Origin: Chthonomonas sp. UBA2362
GTDB taxonomy: Bacteria > Armatimonadota > Fimbriimonadia > Fimbriimonadales > Fimbriimonadaceae
DNA: 64,000 nucleotides
Direction: 5' to 3'
Assembly (NCBI GenBank): GCA_002344135.1
Contig: DDTO01000004.1
Span: 911,275 to 975,274 of the forward strand
Shown: piece after piece, positions 1-9,315 of the stretch
Layout: every line of letters starts with the position of its first letter
Position numbering within the stretch: position 1 is the first letter of the stretch
The notes under the pieces: generated by a model
Databases searched by the model: none
Told to the model about the DNA's origin: nothing
What the model saw: the letters and a program-made list of their open reading frames with translations, nothing else
Program-made: the position numbers and the translations under genes

Positions 1-2967
1 GACGGTCGCACTCACCATTCGCAGACCAGACTCCGCCGCGCCAACGACCCCGCCTTCGACATAGCCGGTCCCGATGCCGTAGCCGGCTCCGATCCAACCG
101 GCATAGCCGGCATAGGGCGAGGACGAAACGGCGGCATACGGCGACACGACCACGAGGGCAAGCCCCGCCCCGAACTTGACTTCTTCGAGGCTATTGATCC
201 ACTCGTCGTTGTAGACCTCGGCGGCACCCTGCTGTCCCAAAACCTTGTTGTGAGCGGCTCGGAAGAGTTGTCGCAATTTTTCGGTGTCCATTTGGACACG
301 TGTCGTCGGGTCGAGGGCCTTATCCTTCATCGCGAGCATCTCGTCGCGTTCCTTGCCCTCCAGCAATCCGATAAGCCCATCCAGTTGCTTTTCGGCACGG
401 CTGTAGAGGGTCGGAGCACGGGCTTCCATCTGCATCTTCTCGACAAAGCGCGTGTGATCCAGCTGCTGCCAGAGCGTTCGGGTTTGAACGATCTCGCCGG
501 TTTCGAGGGATTTCACGAGCGCTTCTTGCTCTTGAATGTCCGTGATCGTCGCGACCACGTTAAGGCGCAACTGTTCGACTTGTTTCGGGTCTTTCGCGCT
601 GGCCAGTTCGGCCTTCCACTTCTCCAGCCGCTTTTGAGCCTCGACGATGCGACTCCTCGTTTCGGCGATCTGGGTCGCGTTGACTTGGGCGGGCGTCAGG
701 ACGGCTGCCTCGGTTGGCGATGCCGTTTCCGCTTGTTGCTTCGCCTGCTCGAAGAGCGCGGTGGCGTCCTTCATCACCTCGCCGACCCGCTTTTCAAGGG
801 CCTCGATAAAGTCCGATGGCTTAGCGGTGAATCCCTTGAGTGCCAGCGGCAGGGCGTAGCGCGTTTGATGGTAGTTCTCGAGGACAAAGGCCTCGGAAGT
901 GAGGTTCATGACGAGCCGATGCCGATCTCCAACCGCTCGCATATCGGCAATCTCATCGCCCGTCTTCGGAGGCGGCGTGCTGTCGAGCACCTTTGCCCGC
1001 TTGCGCAATGCGATGGCGTCGGCCAAGGTGCTCTTCTCCGGCCCCGGTCCCATCGGCTCCGAGATCCTCCGCAAACGATAAGTCAGTTTGGACTTCGGCT
1101 CTTGAAACTCCGTTACGATGGTGAGATTTGCACCTTCGACACGCACCGATTTTACGAGGTCGCCCATGAACAAAGTGTCGCTCGGACCTGGCTTGTAAAC
1201 ACCCGGCGATTCCTCGATGTTGTACAGCCACCGAACGCTGAACCTTTGGTAGTAGCCGATGTAGGGGCCGAACATCGAAACGACCATGAGGCGATCCTTC
1301 TGGACCGCCATGCCTTGGGGCGGCAAGAGGATCGCGCAAAGGAAGGGTCGGGCCGCGCTTCCGGCCTCGTCTTCGACCAGATAGGTGCCCTCCCAGATAC
1401 CCGTAAGTCCGCTGGAAGGCGGGGCGGCCGATGGTTTTCCGATGGCGCGGTTGAAGGCATCGCGAGCGCGCTTCCGGGCACGGTACGGATTAGGCGGATC
1501 GCCTAGCTTCTTGATCTGCTCGACCACCTTCGCGAGTTCGTCGCGCAATCCGACGAGGGTGGCGCGGATCGTGTCGCATTGCCGCATCTGTTCGGCAGTT
1601 TCGTTTGCCAGCCCCAATCCCGCTGCGAAGCCCGCCCTCTCCCACGATTGGTCGAAGTCGGCCGCCGCCATCGCGATGGCTGCGCGCAATCTGAGGAACC
1701 GGTTGAGCAGCGGGTTCAGCTGGCGGAAGTAGGCCAGCCCCTCGTGAGTGGGTGTTTCCAGCACCGGGGCCCACTTGGCCTGCAACCGCATCGACTCGTC
1801 TTCGGTGAGGTCGCCATACACGATGCGAACGAGTTCCAAGGCCTCCGAGGCCATGGCCCGGTACTCTTCGAGGTCTAGCCCCGCGGTCTCTTCAGGCAGG
1901 TCGTCGGGCTTCAGGGGCGGCTCATCGCGACGCCAGGGAACGTCCTTGGCGGGCCACTCCGAGGTCTCGAACGTATCCTTGTGCCATCCCTCGAAGATCG
2001 GTCCGCCCGTCGGAGCCGGAAGCGGCGCGAGGTCCGTGAAGGTCGTGTATCCGCGGCCGGTCAGTTCTTCGTATCGGCGCTCGTCGCGACCGGCTTCGTC
2101 GGCCCGGCCGAGTTCGCGCTGAAGCTCTGCGCGACGGCGGAAGATCGCACTGAACTTCGGATTGAGCTTCTCGGCCTCCGCATAGGCTCTTAGCGCCTCC
2201 TCAGGGCGATCGGTCGCTTCGAGATATCGGCCACGGTCGTAATGAGTCATCACGTCGTCCGGGGCGATGCGGACGAGGTCGTCCATCACCTTGCCTGCCT
2301 GCTCGAGTCGACCCATGGCGAGCAGAGTTCGAAAGCGCTCGCGGACAGCCTGAGGTCTCTTGGGATCGATTTGGACGGCCTCCTCCGCTGCCACGAGAGA
2401 CTCCGGAAAGCGCCCGAGCAGGCGCAGAGAGTTCGCCTTGTTCGCCAAGGCCACGGCGTTCTTGGGTTCGATCGCGAGGACGCTGTCGAAGTCGGCGATC
2501 GCTCGGTCGTACCTCGAGGTATCAACGAAGACGAGCGCCCTCGACTCGAAATGGAGGGCGCGCTTCGGTTCGAGCGTGATCGCTTTGTCGAAGTCCCTAA
2601 GCGCCTCGTCGTACCGGCGTAACTGATAGCGAGTGCGGCCGCGATTGCTGATAAAGGTTGCGTTCTCAGGTTCCTGGCTAATGGCCAGGTCGAAGACTTG
2701 GACCGCTTCCGGGTAGCGCCCCAGACTATGGAAAGCGCAACCCCGGGTGTTGAGTGATGCCGCATGCTGGGGGTTTGTCGCCAGGATGCGCTCGGTGATC
2801 TCCAGCACCAGCGGGTACTTGCCCTCGGAATACGCCTTGTTCGCTTCCTGCCAAAGCTGATCGATCTGCGTCGTCGTGGGCTGAACTAGTGAGAGGCTCC
2901 CGAGAGGTAGCGATAGTGTCGAAGCGATGATCGCGAGCCCCAACACGAAAACCGAGAATCGACTCAT
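1..2967 (-). CDS. TPR-repeat protein with signal peptide (C-terminus beyond window edge)
   Basis: The frame is open from an ATG at 2967, with a TAGGAG-like ribosome site about 9 nt upstream, to the window edge without a stop, giving 989 visible residues. A hydrophobic start (MSRFSVFVLGLAIIASTLSL) is a signal peptide. Residues about 35-270 form about seven tetratricopeptide repeats with the usual pattern, for example LGRYPEAVQVFDLAISQEP and RRYDEALRDFDKAI. The rest is not recognised: a middle region with WEGTYLVED, then a long Glu/Lys/Gln-rich likely coiled coil (about 640-900) and a Gly/Tyr/Ala-rich tail. The TPR part suggests protein-protein contacts at the cell surface or in the periplasm. 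No neighbour on the same strand helps to assign a role. Confidence 0.85.
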   Translation of the reverse strand, partial: MSRFSVFVLGLAIIASTLSLPLGSLSLVQPTTTQIDQLWQEANKAYSEGKYPLVLEITERILATNPQHAASLNTRGCAFHSLGRYPEAVQVFDLAISQEPENATFISNRGRTRYQLRRYDEALRDFDKAITLEPKRALHFESRALVFVDTSRYDRAIADFDSVLAIEPKNAVALANKANSLRLLGRFPESLVAAEEAVQIDPKRPQAVRERFRTLLAMGRLEQAGKVMDDLVRIAPDDVMTHYDRGRYLEATDRPEEALRAYAEAEKLNPKFSAIFRRRAELQRELGRADEAGRDERRYEELTGRGYTTFTDLAPLPAPTGGPIFEGWHKDTFETSEWPAKDVPWRRDEPPLKPDDLPEETAGLDLEEYRAMASEALELVRIVYGDLTEDESMRLQAKWAPVLETPTHEGLAYFRQLNPLLNRFLRLRAAIAMAAADFDQSWERAGFAAGLGLANETAEQMRQCDTIRATLVGLRDELAKVVEQIKKLGDPPNPYRARKRARDAFNRAIGKPSAAPPSSGLTGIWEGTYLVEDEAGSAARPFLCAILLPPQGMAVQKDRLMVVSMFGPYIGYYQRFSVRWLYNIEESPGVYKPGPSDTLFMGDLVKSVRVEGANLTIVTEFQEPKSKLTYRLRRISEPMGPGPEKSTLADAIALRKRAKVLDSTPPPKTGDEIADMRAVGDRHRLVMNLTSEAFVLENYHQTRYALPLALKGFTAKPSDFIEALEKRVGEVMKDATALFEQAKQQAETASPTEAAVLTPAQVNATQIAETRSRIVEAQKRLEKWKAELASAKDPKQVEQLRLNVVATITDIQEQEALVKSLETGEIVQTRTLWQQLDHTRFVEKMQMEARAPTLYSRAEKQLDGLIGLLEGKERDEMLAMKDKALDPTTRVQMDTEKLRQLFRAAHNKVLGQQGAAEVYNDEWINSLEEVKFGAGLALVVVSPYAAVSSSPYAGYAGWIGAGYGIGTGYVEGGVVGAAESGLRMVSATV

Positions 2968-3121
2968 AGGCTTGCTCCTACTGTTCTACGTAGCCTAAGC
3001 CCGCTTCGATGGTGGGCAGTCGAAGGTGTCTCGCCGCACGCGTCTCACGACGTAAGCAGAAGTTCTCCCCGGCCGTGTGAGCACCACTCGACCAGGTACG
3101 CTGGCCTCCATCGAGGTTCCT

Positions 3122-3685
3122 ATGACGAAACTATTCTCAGCGATCGTCCTTGCCGCTCTCGCCATGCAGTTCGCGTCTCCGCAGTTCGATTCGATGGCTT
3201 TGTCCTGGCAGCCGCGCGCAAGCGCGGCAGCGTCCGACTCCAAGTCTTGCCAGAAATTCGTCGGCGATTTCTACTCCTGGTACGTCGCGCAGGCAAAGTC
3301 CGGCGATCCCCTCCGCGTCGCGTTGAAGAAGAAGCAAGGGACCTTTAGCAAGGAACTCGTTCTCCGACTGAACGAAGATTACGCGGCAGCCGCCAAGTCA
3401 CCCGGCGAAGTCGTCGGACTGGATTTCGACCCATTGCTGAACAGCCAGGACTTTGCCGACAAGTACGTCGCCGCCAAAGTGACGAAGAAAGGAACCCGCT
3501 ACTTGGTGGAGGTCTTCGCCGTCAGCGGCGGAAAGCGAGACGCCAAGCCAGCCGTCGTGCCAGAGTTGGTGCTGCAAGGGAAGCAGTGGGTGTTCACGAA
3601 CTTCCTCTATCCGGACGGCACGAAGACCGAGAACCTCCTCAGCATCTTGAAGCAGCTGAAGGCGGCCCGAGACAAGGGCGGCTAG
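3122..3685 (+). CDS. small exported DUF3828-like protein
   Basis: This encodes 187 aa. I chose the ATG at 3122 because a GAGG site lies just upstream and the residues that follow (MTKLFSAIVLAALAMQFA) make a clean signal peptide. An earlier in-frame ATG at 3077 would only add a polar extension. The mature part (CQKFVGDFYSWYVAQ, then LNEDYAAAAK, LDFDPLLNSQD and VVPELVLQGKQWVFTNFLY) has the layout of the DUF3828 family, small periplasmic or lipoprotein-like proteins of unknown function. It stands alone, divergent from the TPR gene and convergent with csaB. The function is unknown and the family assignment comes from motif pattern only. Confidence 0.75.
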   Translation: MTKLFSAIVLAALAMQFASPQFDSMALSWQPRASAAASDSKSCQKFVGDFYSWYVAQAKSGDPLRVALKKKQGTFSKELVLRLNEDYAAAAKSPGEVVGLDFDPLLNSQDFADKYVAAKVTKKGTRYLVEVFAVSGGKRDAKPAVVPELVLQGKQWVFTNFLYPDGTKTENLLSILKQLKAARDKGG

Positions 3686-3789
3686 GACGAGAGCGATCAC
3701 CGATCATGTGATCCCCACCGACCCGGACGCGGCGGCGCAACAGTATGTTCACGGCTGCGTTTGAAAGGTGACGAAGAAAACCGGCTCAC

Positions 3790-4860
3790 TTATGACTTAA
3801 CGAAGTCGAACAGAATTTGCATATTCAACTCGGCGAGGCGGCGCATTTCATCGCGTCGGCGGTCGATCGTGGCCAGGTGTCGCTCTCTTTCCTTGTAGAA
3901 CCCCATGAACGACTCGAACAGGCGCGTGGCGCTCATGCCGGTGAGGCCCGGCGGAGACGGGAGGTTGAGGCTGGCGGCAAAGGCGCTGACCTTGGGGTCG
4001 TAGCTGACCATGAAGGGCAGCACGCCGACCGTGGTGGCGAGGATGGCGGCATGGAGTCGGACCGCGATGATGCACTCCATGCGGGACATCCGCTGCTGCA
4101 GCTGCATCGGCGTCGTGACTTTGCGGATGCTGGGCACTTTGCCGCCCTGGCTCTTCTCGATGTCGTCCAGCAACTGCCGGTCTTGCTCTCGGTCCATTTC
4201 AATGAGGACCGGCATAAGGTTGTTCTGGTACAGGAGCCGGCAAAGCTCGCCGAACATCTGGACGATCTCCTTGTGCTTGCCGAACGGCCTGGGGGCGACT
4301 CCGATGGTGCGCATGTCGCCGACCGAGAAGCTGGCGGATTCCTCCTGGCCCGCAGGCTTGGGGAGCAGAAAGGCGAGGTCGCCGCAGACCCGGGGCGTGT
4401 TTTTTACGTTGAGGCTCTTCAGGGTTTGGACCGAGGCGGCGTCGCGCACCGCGATCACGTCGGCGCTGTTGAAGGCTCCCGCCGCGAGGCGTTTGCCGAG
4501 GAAGTTGTTGAGCGGACCGACGCCTTGGCCCAGCATGATAACTTTCTTCCCGGCTTTCTTCGCCTTGCTTACCAAGCCGGCGTAGTAGCTGACGCTGGCG
4601 ACGCTGCTCACGTCTTGGAAGATGCTGCCGCCCGGGAAGACGAGGGCGTCGCAGCGGGCAAGTTCATCCTGGAAGGAAGCGCTCTCGCGACGCGGAATGC
4701 ACTTGATGCCGTAGAGGCGGTGGGTCTCTTCCGGATAGCCGCTCATCACGGTGAGGTCGACGCTCCGATCGCGCAGACCTTCCAGAAAGCCGAGCAAGAT
4801 GGCGTCGTCGCCCAGATTGCCGCACCCGAAATAGCCAGCCACCAACAATCGGGCGCCCAT
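3790..4860 (-). CDS. csaB: polysaccharide pyruvyl transferase CsaB
   Basis: This encodes 356 aa. CsaB adds ketal-linked pyruvate to a secondary cell-wall polymer, which lets SLH-domain S-layer proteins bind. The start at 4860 gives the family-typical MGARLLVAGYFGCGNLGDDA. The frame is open further upstream, but that part overlaps the DUF5693 gene and looks non-coding. Visible family features are FPGGSIFQDVSS, GQGVGPL, the middle block IGVAPRPFGKHKE, and near the end AVRLHAAILATT followed by VSYDPKVSAFA. It starts 8 bp after the stop of the DUF5693 gene, so the two are almost certainly co-transcribed. The pairing is known from other phyla and supports an S-layered envelope. Confidence 0.92.
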   Translation of the reverse strand: MGARLLVAGYFGCGNLGDDAILLGFLEGLRDRSVDLTVMSGYPEETHRLYGIKCIPRRESASFQDELARCDALVFPGGSIFQDVSSVASVSYYAGLVSKAKKAGKKVIMLGQGVGPLNNFLGKRLAAGAFNSADVIAVRDAASVQTLKSLNVKNTPRVCGDLAFLLPKPAGQEESASFSVGDMRTIGVAPRPFGKHKEIVQMFGELCRLLYQNNLMPVLIEMDREQDRQLLDDIEKSQGGKVPSIRKVTTPMQLQQRMSRMECIIAVRLHAAILATTVGVLPFMVSYDPKVSAFAASLNLPSPPGLTGMSATRLFESFMGFYKERERHLATIDRRRDEMRRLAELNMQILFDFVKS

Positions 4861-4868
4861 CCTTCCTC

Positions 4869-6713
4869 CTATCCTCGTTTCGCCGGCCGCTTGGCCCGGA
4901 ACAATGCCCACAAGAGTCCGCCGAGTATACCGCCGAGGACCCAGCCGATCGCGATGCGGGCCAAACTCACCTCCAGTGGGGTGTGGAGGTGGCACAGGGT
5001 GTTGACGATGCTCGCCTGTCCGATCATGCCGACCGTCATCAGAAGTCCCGCCCAAACCACGTTGCGGCCGTCCCACTTGGCTACCGAGGCGGCAAGCAGG
5101 AAGAGACCCAAAAGCATGGCCGGATGTCCCAACAAGAACTCCTTTGTCCTCGGGCGGGCGTAGAGGATGGTGTCCAGGAGGCCTCGGAACTGCACCTCGA
5201 GGCCGCTCACGGCTCCCGGCGCCTCGTTGCCGGTACGGGCGATCATGAGACCTAAAACGGCCAAACAGCCGATGGCGAGAATCGCCGCTCCCCAAAGCAC
5301 CGGCTGACGGACGATCTCCCGCCAAGATGTTATTCGCCCGACGATGATCATGCCAACCACGACGACGGGAAGGAAGTGAGCGGCCTTCACCCCCATGAAC
5401 TGATCGATCCGCATCATGTAGGGCAGCCCCACGAGGAGGCCCGCCACGGCGAGGCCCCCGACCAGGCTGATGAGCGACAGGCGCGCGTAGTCGGGGATTG
5501 GCCGGAAAGGCTCGCGAACCGTAAGGAACCCTCCAATGGGAAACGCCACGGCTGCCGCGAACGCGAGGTACTCACGCCCCGTGGCAGTCCACGATGCCGC
5601 CGCAAGCATGCCGACCAAAACGAGCCCCACCACTCGCAGCCAGCGATTCTCGAACAACTGGAGACCGACCCACACGATCGCGGCGGCGGTGGCAAGCGCA
5701 AGCGCGAAGAGGAGAAACTGGGGCGGGGAGGGATCGACGAATGGGCGGGGCACGCCGACGTCACCTCCCGTATGGCGGATTCGGTCGGCGAGGTCCTCGA
5801 GGAAGTCACCTATCGATGCCACGGGATCGGCGGACGCGCTGCTGACGGGCCGCACCAACAAGAGGCGGATGTTCCGCTCGCGGTAGGCCTTTTCGAAGCG
5901 GTCGAGAATAGCCTCGCGGCTCAACTTGTCCTGCTCGGCGGCTTGGATACTATGGACAAGCACCAGGAGTTCACGGCACTTGGACATCATCCACGCATCC
6001 CCGCCGATCTTCGAAAACTCGGGTGAGGCGTAACGCATCTGGCGCGCTTCGAGGATGTCGGCGGTCACTTCGAGGAGGTCCCGCTGACCGAGCACCTGAT
6101 CGCCCTCCGGCATAAAGGCGAACGCCCCAAGTTCGCTCGACAGAGTCAGCATCGCCTCAATGTAGCGGGGCGTCGCTCCGCTCGGGTTGCCGTGCCGCGC
6201 GACAAGGAGAAGGCCGGCGTCGGTCACCGCCTTGGCGTCCGTTCGTGAGAGCCCGAGCGATACCGACGCCAGAGAATCGTACGACAGGCCGGTGACGGAG
6301 ATCATCTGGACCGGCGGCGAACCGGCGGGCGCTCCGGTCCACGGCCCATCACCGAAGCGAGCCGTCAGCGCGTAGCGGACACGCTCGGCGACTTCCTTGC
6401 CACGGACCGCCAAAAACGGCGAAGCGGAGGCGTCATACACGACTTCCTGGCGCTGCAGCAGGCGCGACAAGGGCTCCGCGGAAACCGCGACGGCGGTGAG
6501 GTCCCGCTTCCGCATGTGGGCCAGCAGAACGTCGAGGGACTGTCCGCTCGCCGATGCAGCATCCTGCAGCGAGGCGAAATCCATGCAGATCGCCACGGTT
6601 CGGTTGGCCTGTTCGACCTTGAAGCGATAGGAAAGCGAGATGGATGCCAGCACCGCGACGAGACCGACCAACCCATAGAAGAGTGCGCGGCTAGGGCTAG
6701 ACGTATTCTGCAT
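4869..6713 (-). CDS. DUF5693 family polytopic membrane protein
   Basis: This encodes 614 aa. One N-terminal transmembrane segment (about 10-30) is followed by a soluble domain of about 280 residues with AICMDFASLQDAA and LLAHMRKRDLTAVAVS, a TIM-barrel-like pattern typical of DUF5693. About eight transmembrane helices then run to a basic C-terminus (RAKRPAKRG). The family has no proven biochemical role but is commonly encoded beside csaB, so a part in making or exporting the cell-wall polymer is a reasonable inference. Its start overlaps the rhomboid gene by 17 bp and csaB follows after 8 bp. Confidence 0.85.
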   Translation of the reverse strand: MQNTSSPSRALFYGLVGLVAVLASISLSYRFKVEQANRTVAICMDFASLQDAASASGQSLDVLLAHMRKRDLTAVAVSAEPLSRLLQRQEVVYDASASPFLAVRGKEVAERVRYALTARFGDGPWTGAPAGSPPVQMISVTGLSYDSLASVSLGLSRTDAKAVTDAGLLLVARHGNPSGATPRYIEAMLTLSSELGAFAFMPEGDQVLGQRDLLEVTADILEARQMRYASPEFSKIGGDAWMMSKCRELLVLVHSIQAAEQDKLSREAILDRFEKAYRERNIRLLLVRPVSSASADPVASIGDFLEDLADRIRHTGGDVGVPRPFVDPSPPQFLLFALALATAAAIVWVGLQLFENRWLRVVGLVLVGMLAAASWTATGREYLAFAAAVAFPIGGFLTVREPFRPIPDYARLSLISLVGGLAVAGLLVGLPYMMRIDQFMGVKAAHFLPVVVVGMIIVGRITSWREIVRQPVLWGAAILAIGCLAVLGLMIARTGNEAPGAVSGLEVQFRGLLDTILYARPRTKEFLLGHPAMLLGLFLLAASVAKWDGRNVVWAGLLMTVGMIGQASIVNTLCHLHTPLEVSLARIAIGWVLGGILGGLLWALFRAKRPAKRG

Positions 6714-7374
6714 AGGGGTCCCGTTCGAGCGTCACGTTCTTGAGCAGGCGGCCTCGACCCCCGAGGAGGAGTATGGTGACCATGCCGGCAAAGAAGCCTC
6801 CTGCGTGGGCCCAGTTTGCCACACCCTCCTGCGGGAGCAGGATCTGCCAGATGAACCAGAGGCCGAGCAGTATCCAAGCGGCGACTACGGTTTCGTAGAA
6901 GTAGATCCAGAGCGTGATTTGGCTTCCTGGGAAGAGCATCAAGTAGGCACCGAGTACGCCGCCGATCGCACCAGACGCCCCGAGGGTCTGGGTCACCGAG
7001 GTAGGATCGACGAAGATGTGTGCGGCGCTCGCCGCGACACCCCAAACGAGATAGAGGCCCGCGAAACGGAGCCCGCCGAGGGCATGCTCCACGTTAGGCC
7101 CGAAGACCAGAAGAAAGATCATGTTCCCCAGCAGGTGAGCGAGATTGCCGTGAAGGAACATGCACGTGAAGAGCGTCTCGAGCGGCCCGGTCTGCCCCGA
7201 CTTCAGCGCCTGGACTATTGCCTCGGGCCGCATGGCGAGATCTGCGAATAGGTAACCCGGGCCTAGGACAGCCCAGCCTCGATCCCAAAGGTAGATGAGC
7301 ACGTTCAGCCCGATGAGCGTGAACGTGACGAAGGGCGTTTCTTTCGAGACCAGGTTGTCGCGAAGGGGAAACAT
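6697..7374 (-). CDS. rhomboid family intramembrane serine protease
   Basis: This encodes 225 aa with about six transmembrane helices. The rhomboid signatures are all present: HGNLAHLLGNMIFLLVFG in helix 2 (oxyanion Asn/His), GASGAIGGVLGAY with the catalytic Ser in helix 4, and WAHAGGFFAGM with the catalytic His in helix 6. It should cleave membrane-bound substrates within the bilayer, but its substrates are unknown. The gene lies 14 bp after the deacetylase-like gene and overlaps DUF5693 by 17 bp, so it belongs to the same envelope-related run. The C-terminus is a short polar tail ending DPYAEYV. Confidence 0.93.
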   Translation of the reverse strand: MFPLRDNLVSKETPFVTFTLIGLNVLIYLWDRGWAVLGPGYLFADLAMRPEAIVQALKSGQTGPLETLFTCMFLHGNLAHLLGNMIFLLVFGPNVEHALGGLRFAGLYLVWGVAASAAHIFVDPTSVTQTLGASGAIGGVLGAYLMLFPGSQITLWIYFYETVVAAWILLGLWFIWQILLPQEGVANWAHAGGFFAGMVTILLLGGRGRLLKNVTLERDPYAEYV

Positions 7375-7388
7375 GCGCGGCGGGCAGT

Positions 7389-8048
7389 CTACCGCGGCAG
7401 GGCCACCATCTCACGCAGGGTGGCGATCCTGAGGCCCACCGCACGGCCTAACTCGGCCAACTCTCGGACATGAGCAAGCCTCGGATCGAATCGTGCCAGA
7501 ACTTGCGGCCGAAAGCAGACCGTCGCCCCCTTATCGAGGCTGGCTACTCCGCGAATGTGCGTCTTGACCGAATCGGTCCACGTCCGGACGCTCTGTCCCG
7601 AGCGAAAGGTGTCACGATCGCCCCGCGTCTCGACGGGAAACAGCTGGATCCCCGGCGGGTGTGGCCCCGGCGCCGCGCTGAGGAACTTCAGCGGGTTCGG
7701 CAAGGGACTCTCGACGTTACTCTCAGGCCATGGACCCCGTATGGCGAGGCCCTCCATGCGGGCCCCGAGCTGCCCGAAGAGGAGCACCGCCTCCTCGAAT
7801 CGCTCTTCGTAGGCCTCGGGATGCTTGCAGTACCAATCGAGGGCGTGGCCCTCGTCCAGGGCCGCCTCGGCGATCGTGGGGAATGCGCGCATAACCCGGT
7901 TCGACGCGAAGAATTGATAGCGAATGCCCATGGTACGGGCCAGATCGAACAGCCGCACGACCACCGCCGGCTCACCATGGCCGAACTCCTTGGCATCCGG
8001 AGTGTCCCAAGGGACGTAGTCGAGATCGATCCGCAGGCAGAGGTACAT
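7389..8048 (-). CDS. polysaccharide deacetylase-like (NodB-fold) protein
   Basis: This encodes 219 aa. The start at 8048 gives MYLCLRIDLDYVPWDTP, a NodB-like first strand with the D-L-D pair. A longer open frame upstream only overlaps pgk. GIRYQFFASNRVMRAFP matches the usual strand before motif 2. The GHALDWYCKH segment sits where active enzymes have G-H-x-x-x-x-H-x-x-x-H. Here the first metal-binding His appears to be Trp while the second is kept, so activity is uncertain. There is no signal peptide, so it is probably cytoplasmic. It directly follows pgk (2 bp) and precedes the rhomboid gene. Confidence 0.75.
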   Translation of the reverse strand: MYLCLRIDLDYVPWDTPDAKEFGHGEPAVVVRLFDLARTMGIRYQFFASNRVMRAFPTIAEAALDEGHALDWYCKHPEAYEERFEEAVLLFGQLGARMEGLAIRGPWPESNVESPLPNPLKFLSAAPGPHPPGIQLFPVETRGDRDTFRSGQSVRTWTDSVKTHIRGVASLDKGATVCFRPQVLARFDPRLAHVRELAELGRAVGLRIATLREMVALPR

Positions 8049-8050
8049 GC

Positions 8051-9226
8051 CTAAGCGTTCTGCAGGGCGGCAATTCCCGGCAGTTCCTTCCCCTCCAGAA
8101 ACTCCAAGCTCGCACCCCCGCCGGTGCTGACGTGGGAGACCTTGTCGGCAAACCCGAAGAGTTCGATAGCAGCCGCGCTGTCTCCTCCGCCGACGATGGT
8201 CGTCCCCGAGCACTCGGCTAGGGCTCGAGCGACCGCGCGCGTCCCTGCCTCGAAGGGCTTCATCTCGAAGACTCCCATCGGCCCGTTCCAGACAACGGTG
8301 CCAGCCTGGCGAACGACTTTGGCGAACTGAGCGGCCGACCGTGGACCGATGTCGGCCCCGATGGCGTCGGGCGGGATCGCCTCGACCTTCACGATCTCGG
8401 TGGCCGCCGTCTCGCTGAGCTCGCGTGCAACGACGACATCTTCGGGGAGCAAAATCTTGCTGCCGGCGGATGAGAGAACGCTCGCCGCATAGGAGAGGCT
8501 GCCCTCGTCGAGGAGAGAACGCCCGATTTCGAGGCCTTGGCTCTTGAGGAACGTGAACGCCATGCCGCCTCCGATGAGGAGGCGATCAACCTTCGGCAGC
8601 AGGCTATCGATGACGGCGATCTTGTCCTTGACCTTGGCGCCGCCCAGAACGGCGACGAACGGGCGACCGGGGGTTTCCAGGGCGCGGCCGAGAAACTCTA
8701 TCTCCTTCTCGATGAGGAAGCCCGCATAGGCGGGCAGGAGACGGGCCACTCCTTCGGTGCTCGCATGGGCTCGGTGCGCGGTACCGAAGGCGTCGTTCAC
8801 ATAGATGTCGGCTAAGCTCGCCAGCGAACGAGCGAATGCCGGATTGTTGGCCTCCTCCTCGGGGTGGAAGCGCACGTTCTCGAGGAGCACGACTTCGCCA
8901 GGCTTCATAGAGCGGACGCGCGCCTCGACTGTTGCGCCGATCGCGTCGGGCAGTAAAGGGACCTCGAGGTCGAGAAGCTGGCTCAATCGGCGGGCGACCG
9001 GGGCGAGGCTAAACTCCGGCGAGATCCCCTTCGGACGGCCGAGGTGGCTGGCGAGAATGACGATCGCCCCCTGGTCGAGCAGGAGCCGTATGGTGGGCAG
9101 TGCCTCGACGATGCGACGGTCGTCGGTAATCTCGCCGTTTTCGAGAGGCACGTTGAAATCGCACCGGACAAGGACGCGCTTCCCCCGAACGTCTGCATCG
9201 CGCACGGTTCTTTTATCGAGGCTCAT
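8051..9226 (-). CDS. pgk: phosphoglycerate kinase
   Basis: This encodes 391 aa, the normal family length, and makes ATP from 1,3-bisphosphoglycerate in glycolysis. The start at 9226 gives MSLDKRTVRDADVRGKRVLV. Signature segments are VRCDFNVPLENGEITDD (3-PGA binding), ASHLGRPKG, ENVRFHPEEE, NDAFGTAHRAHAS, LGGAKVKDKI, NGPMGVFE and the GGGDSAAA nucleotide loop. It heads the minus-strand run that leads into the deacetylase-like, rhomboid, DUF5693 and csaB genes, and is divergent from the VOC gene across an 89-bp intergenic region that should hold both promoters. Confidence 0.98.
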   Translation of the reverse strand: MSLDKRTVRDADVRGKRVLVRCDFNVPLENGEITDDRRIVEALPTIRLLLDQGAIVILASHLGRPKGISPEFSLAPVARRLSQLLDLEVPLLPDAIGATVEARVRSMKPGEVVLLENVRFHPEEEANNPAFARSLASLADIYVNDAFGTAHRAHASTEGVARLLPAYAGFLIEKEIEFLGRALETPGRPFVAVLGGAKVKDKIAVIDSLLPKVDRLLIGGGMAFTFLKSQGLEIGRSLLDEGSLSYAASVLSSAGSKILLPEDVVVARELSETAATEIVKVEAIPPDAIGADIGPRSAAQFAKVVRQAGTVVWNGPMGVFEMKPFEAGTRAVARALAECSGTTIVGGGDSAAAIELFGFADKVSHVSTGGGASLEFLEGKELPGIAALQNA

Positions 9227-9315
9227 CGAGGTGGATTGTACCGGCGGCCCCCGCTGCAGCGACTTTCGCAAGATCGGACGCACTTTCGGCAATCGGAACG
9301 CGATATGCTCGATGC

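Noticed and set aside
250..1506. Long plus-strand open frame opposite the TPR gene
   Set aside because: It is antisense to a frame with clear TPR repeats, has no family features, and reflects the GC bias of the third codon position.
3817..5163. Plus-strand 448-codon open frame opposite csaB and DUF5693
   Set aside because: The opposite strand encodes CsaB with all family motifs; this frame has a His/Gly/Ala-rich composition typical of antisense shadows.
4861..5325. N-terminal extension of the csaB frame
   Set aside because: It overlaps DUF5693 coding sequence, has Arg-rich shadow composition, and CsaB proteins begin at the chosen Met.
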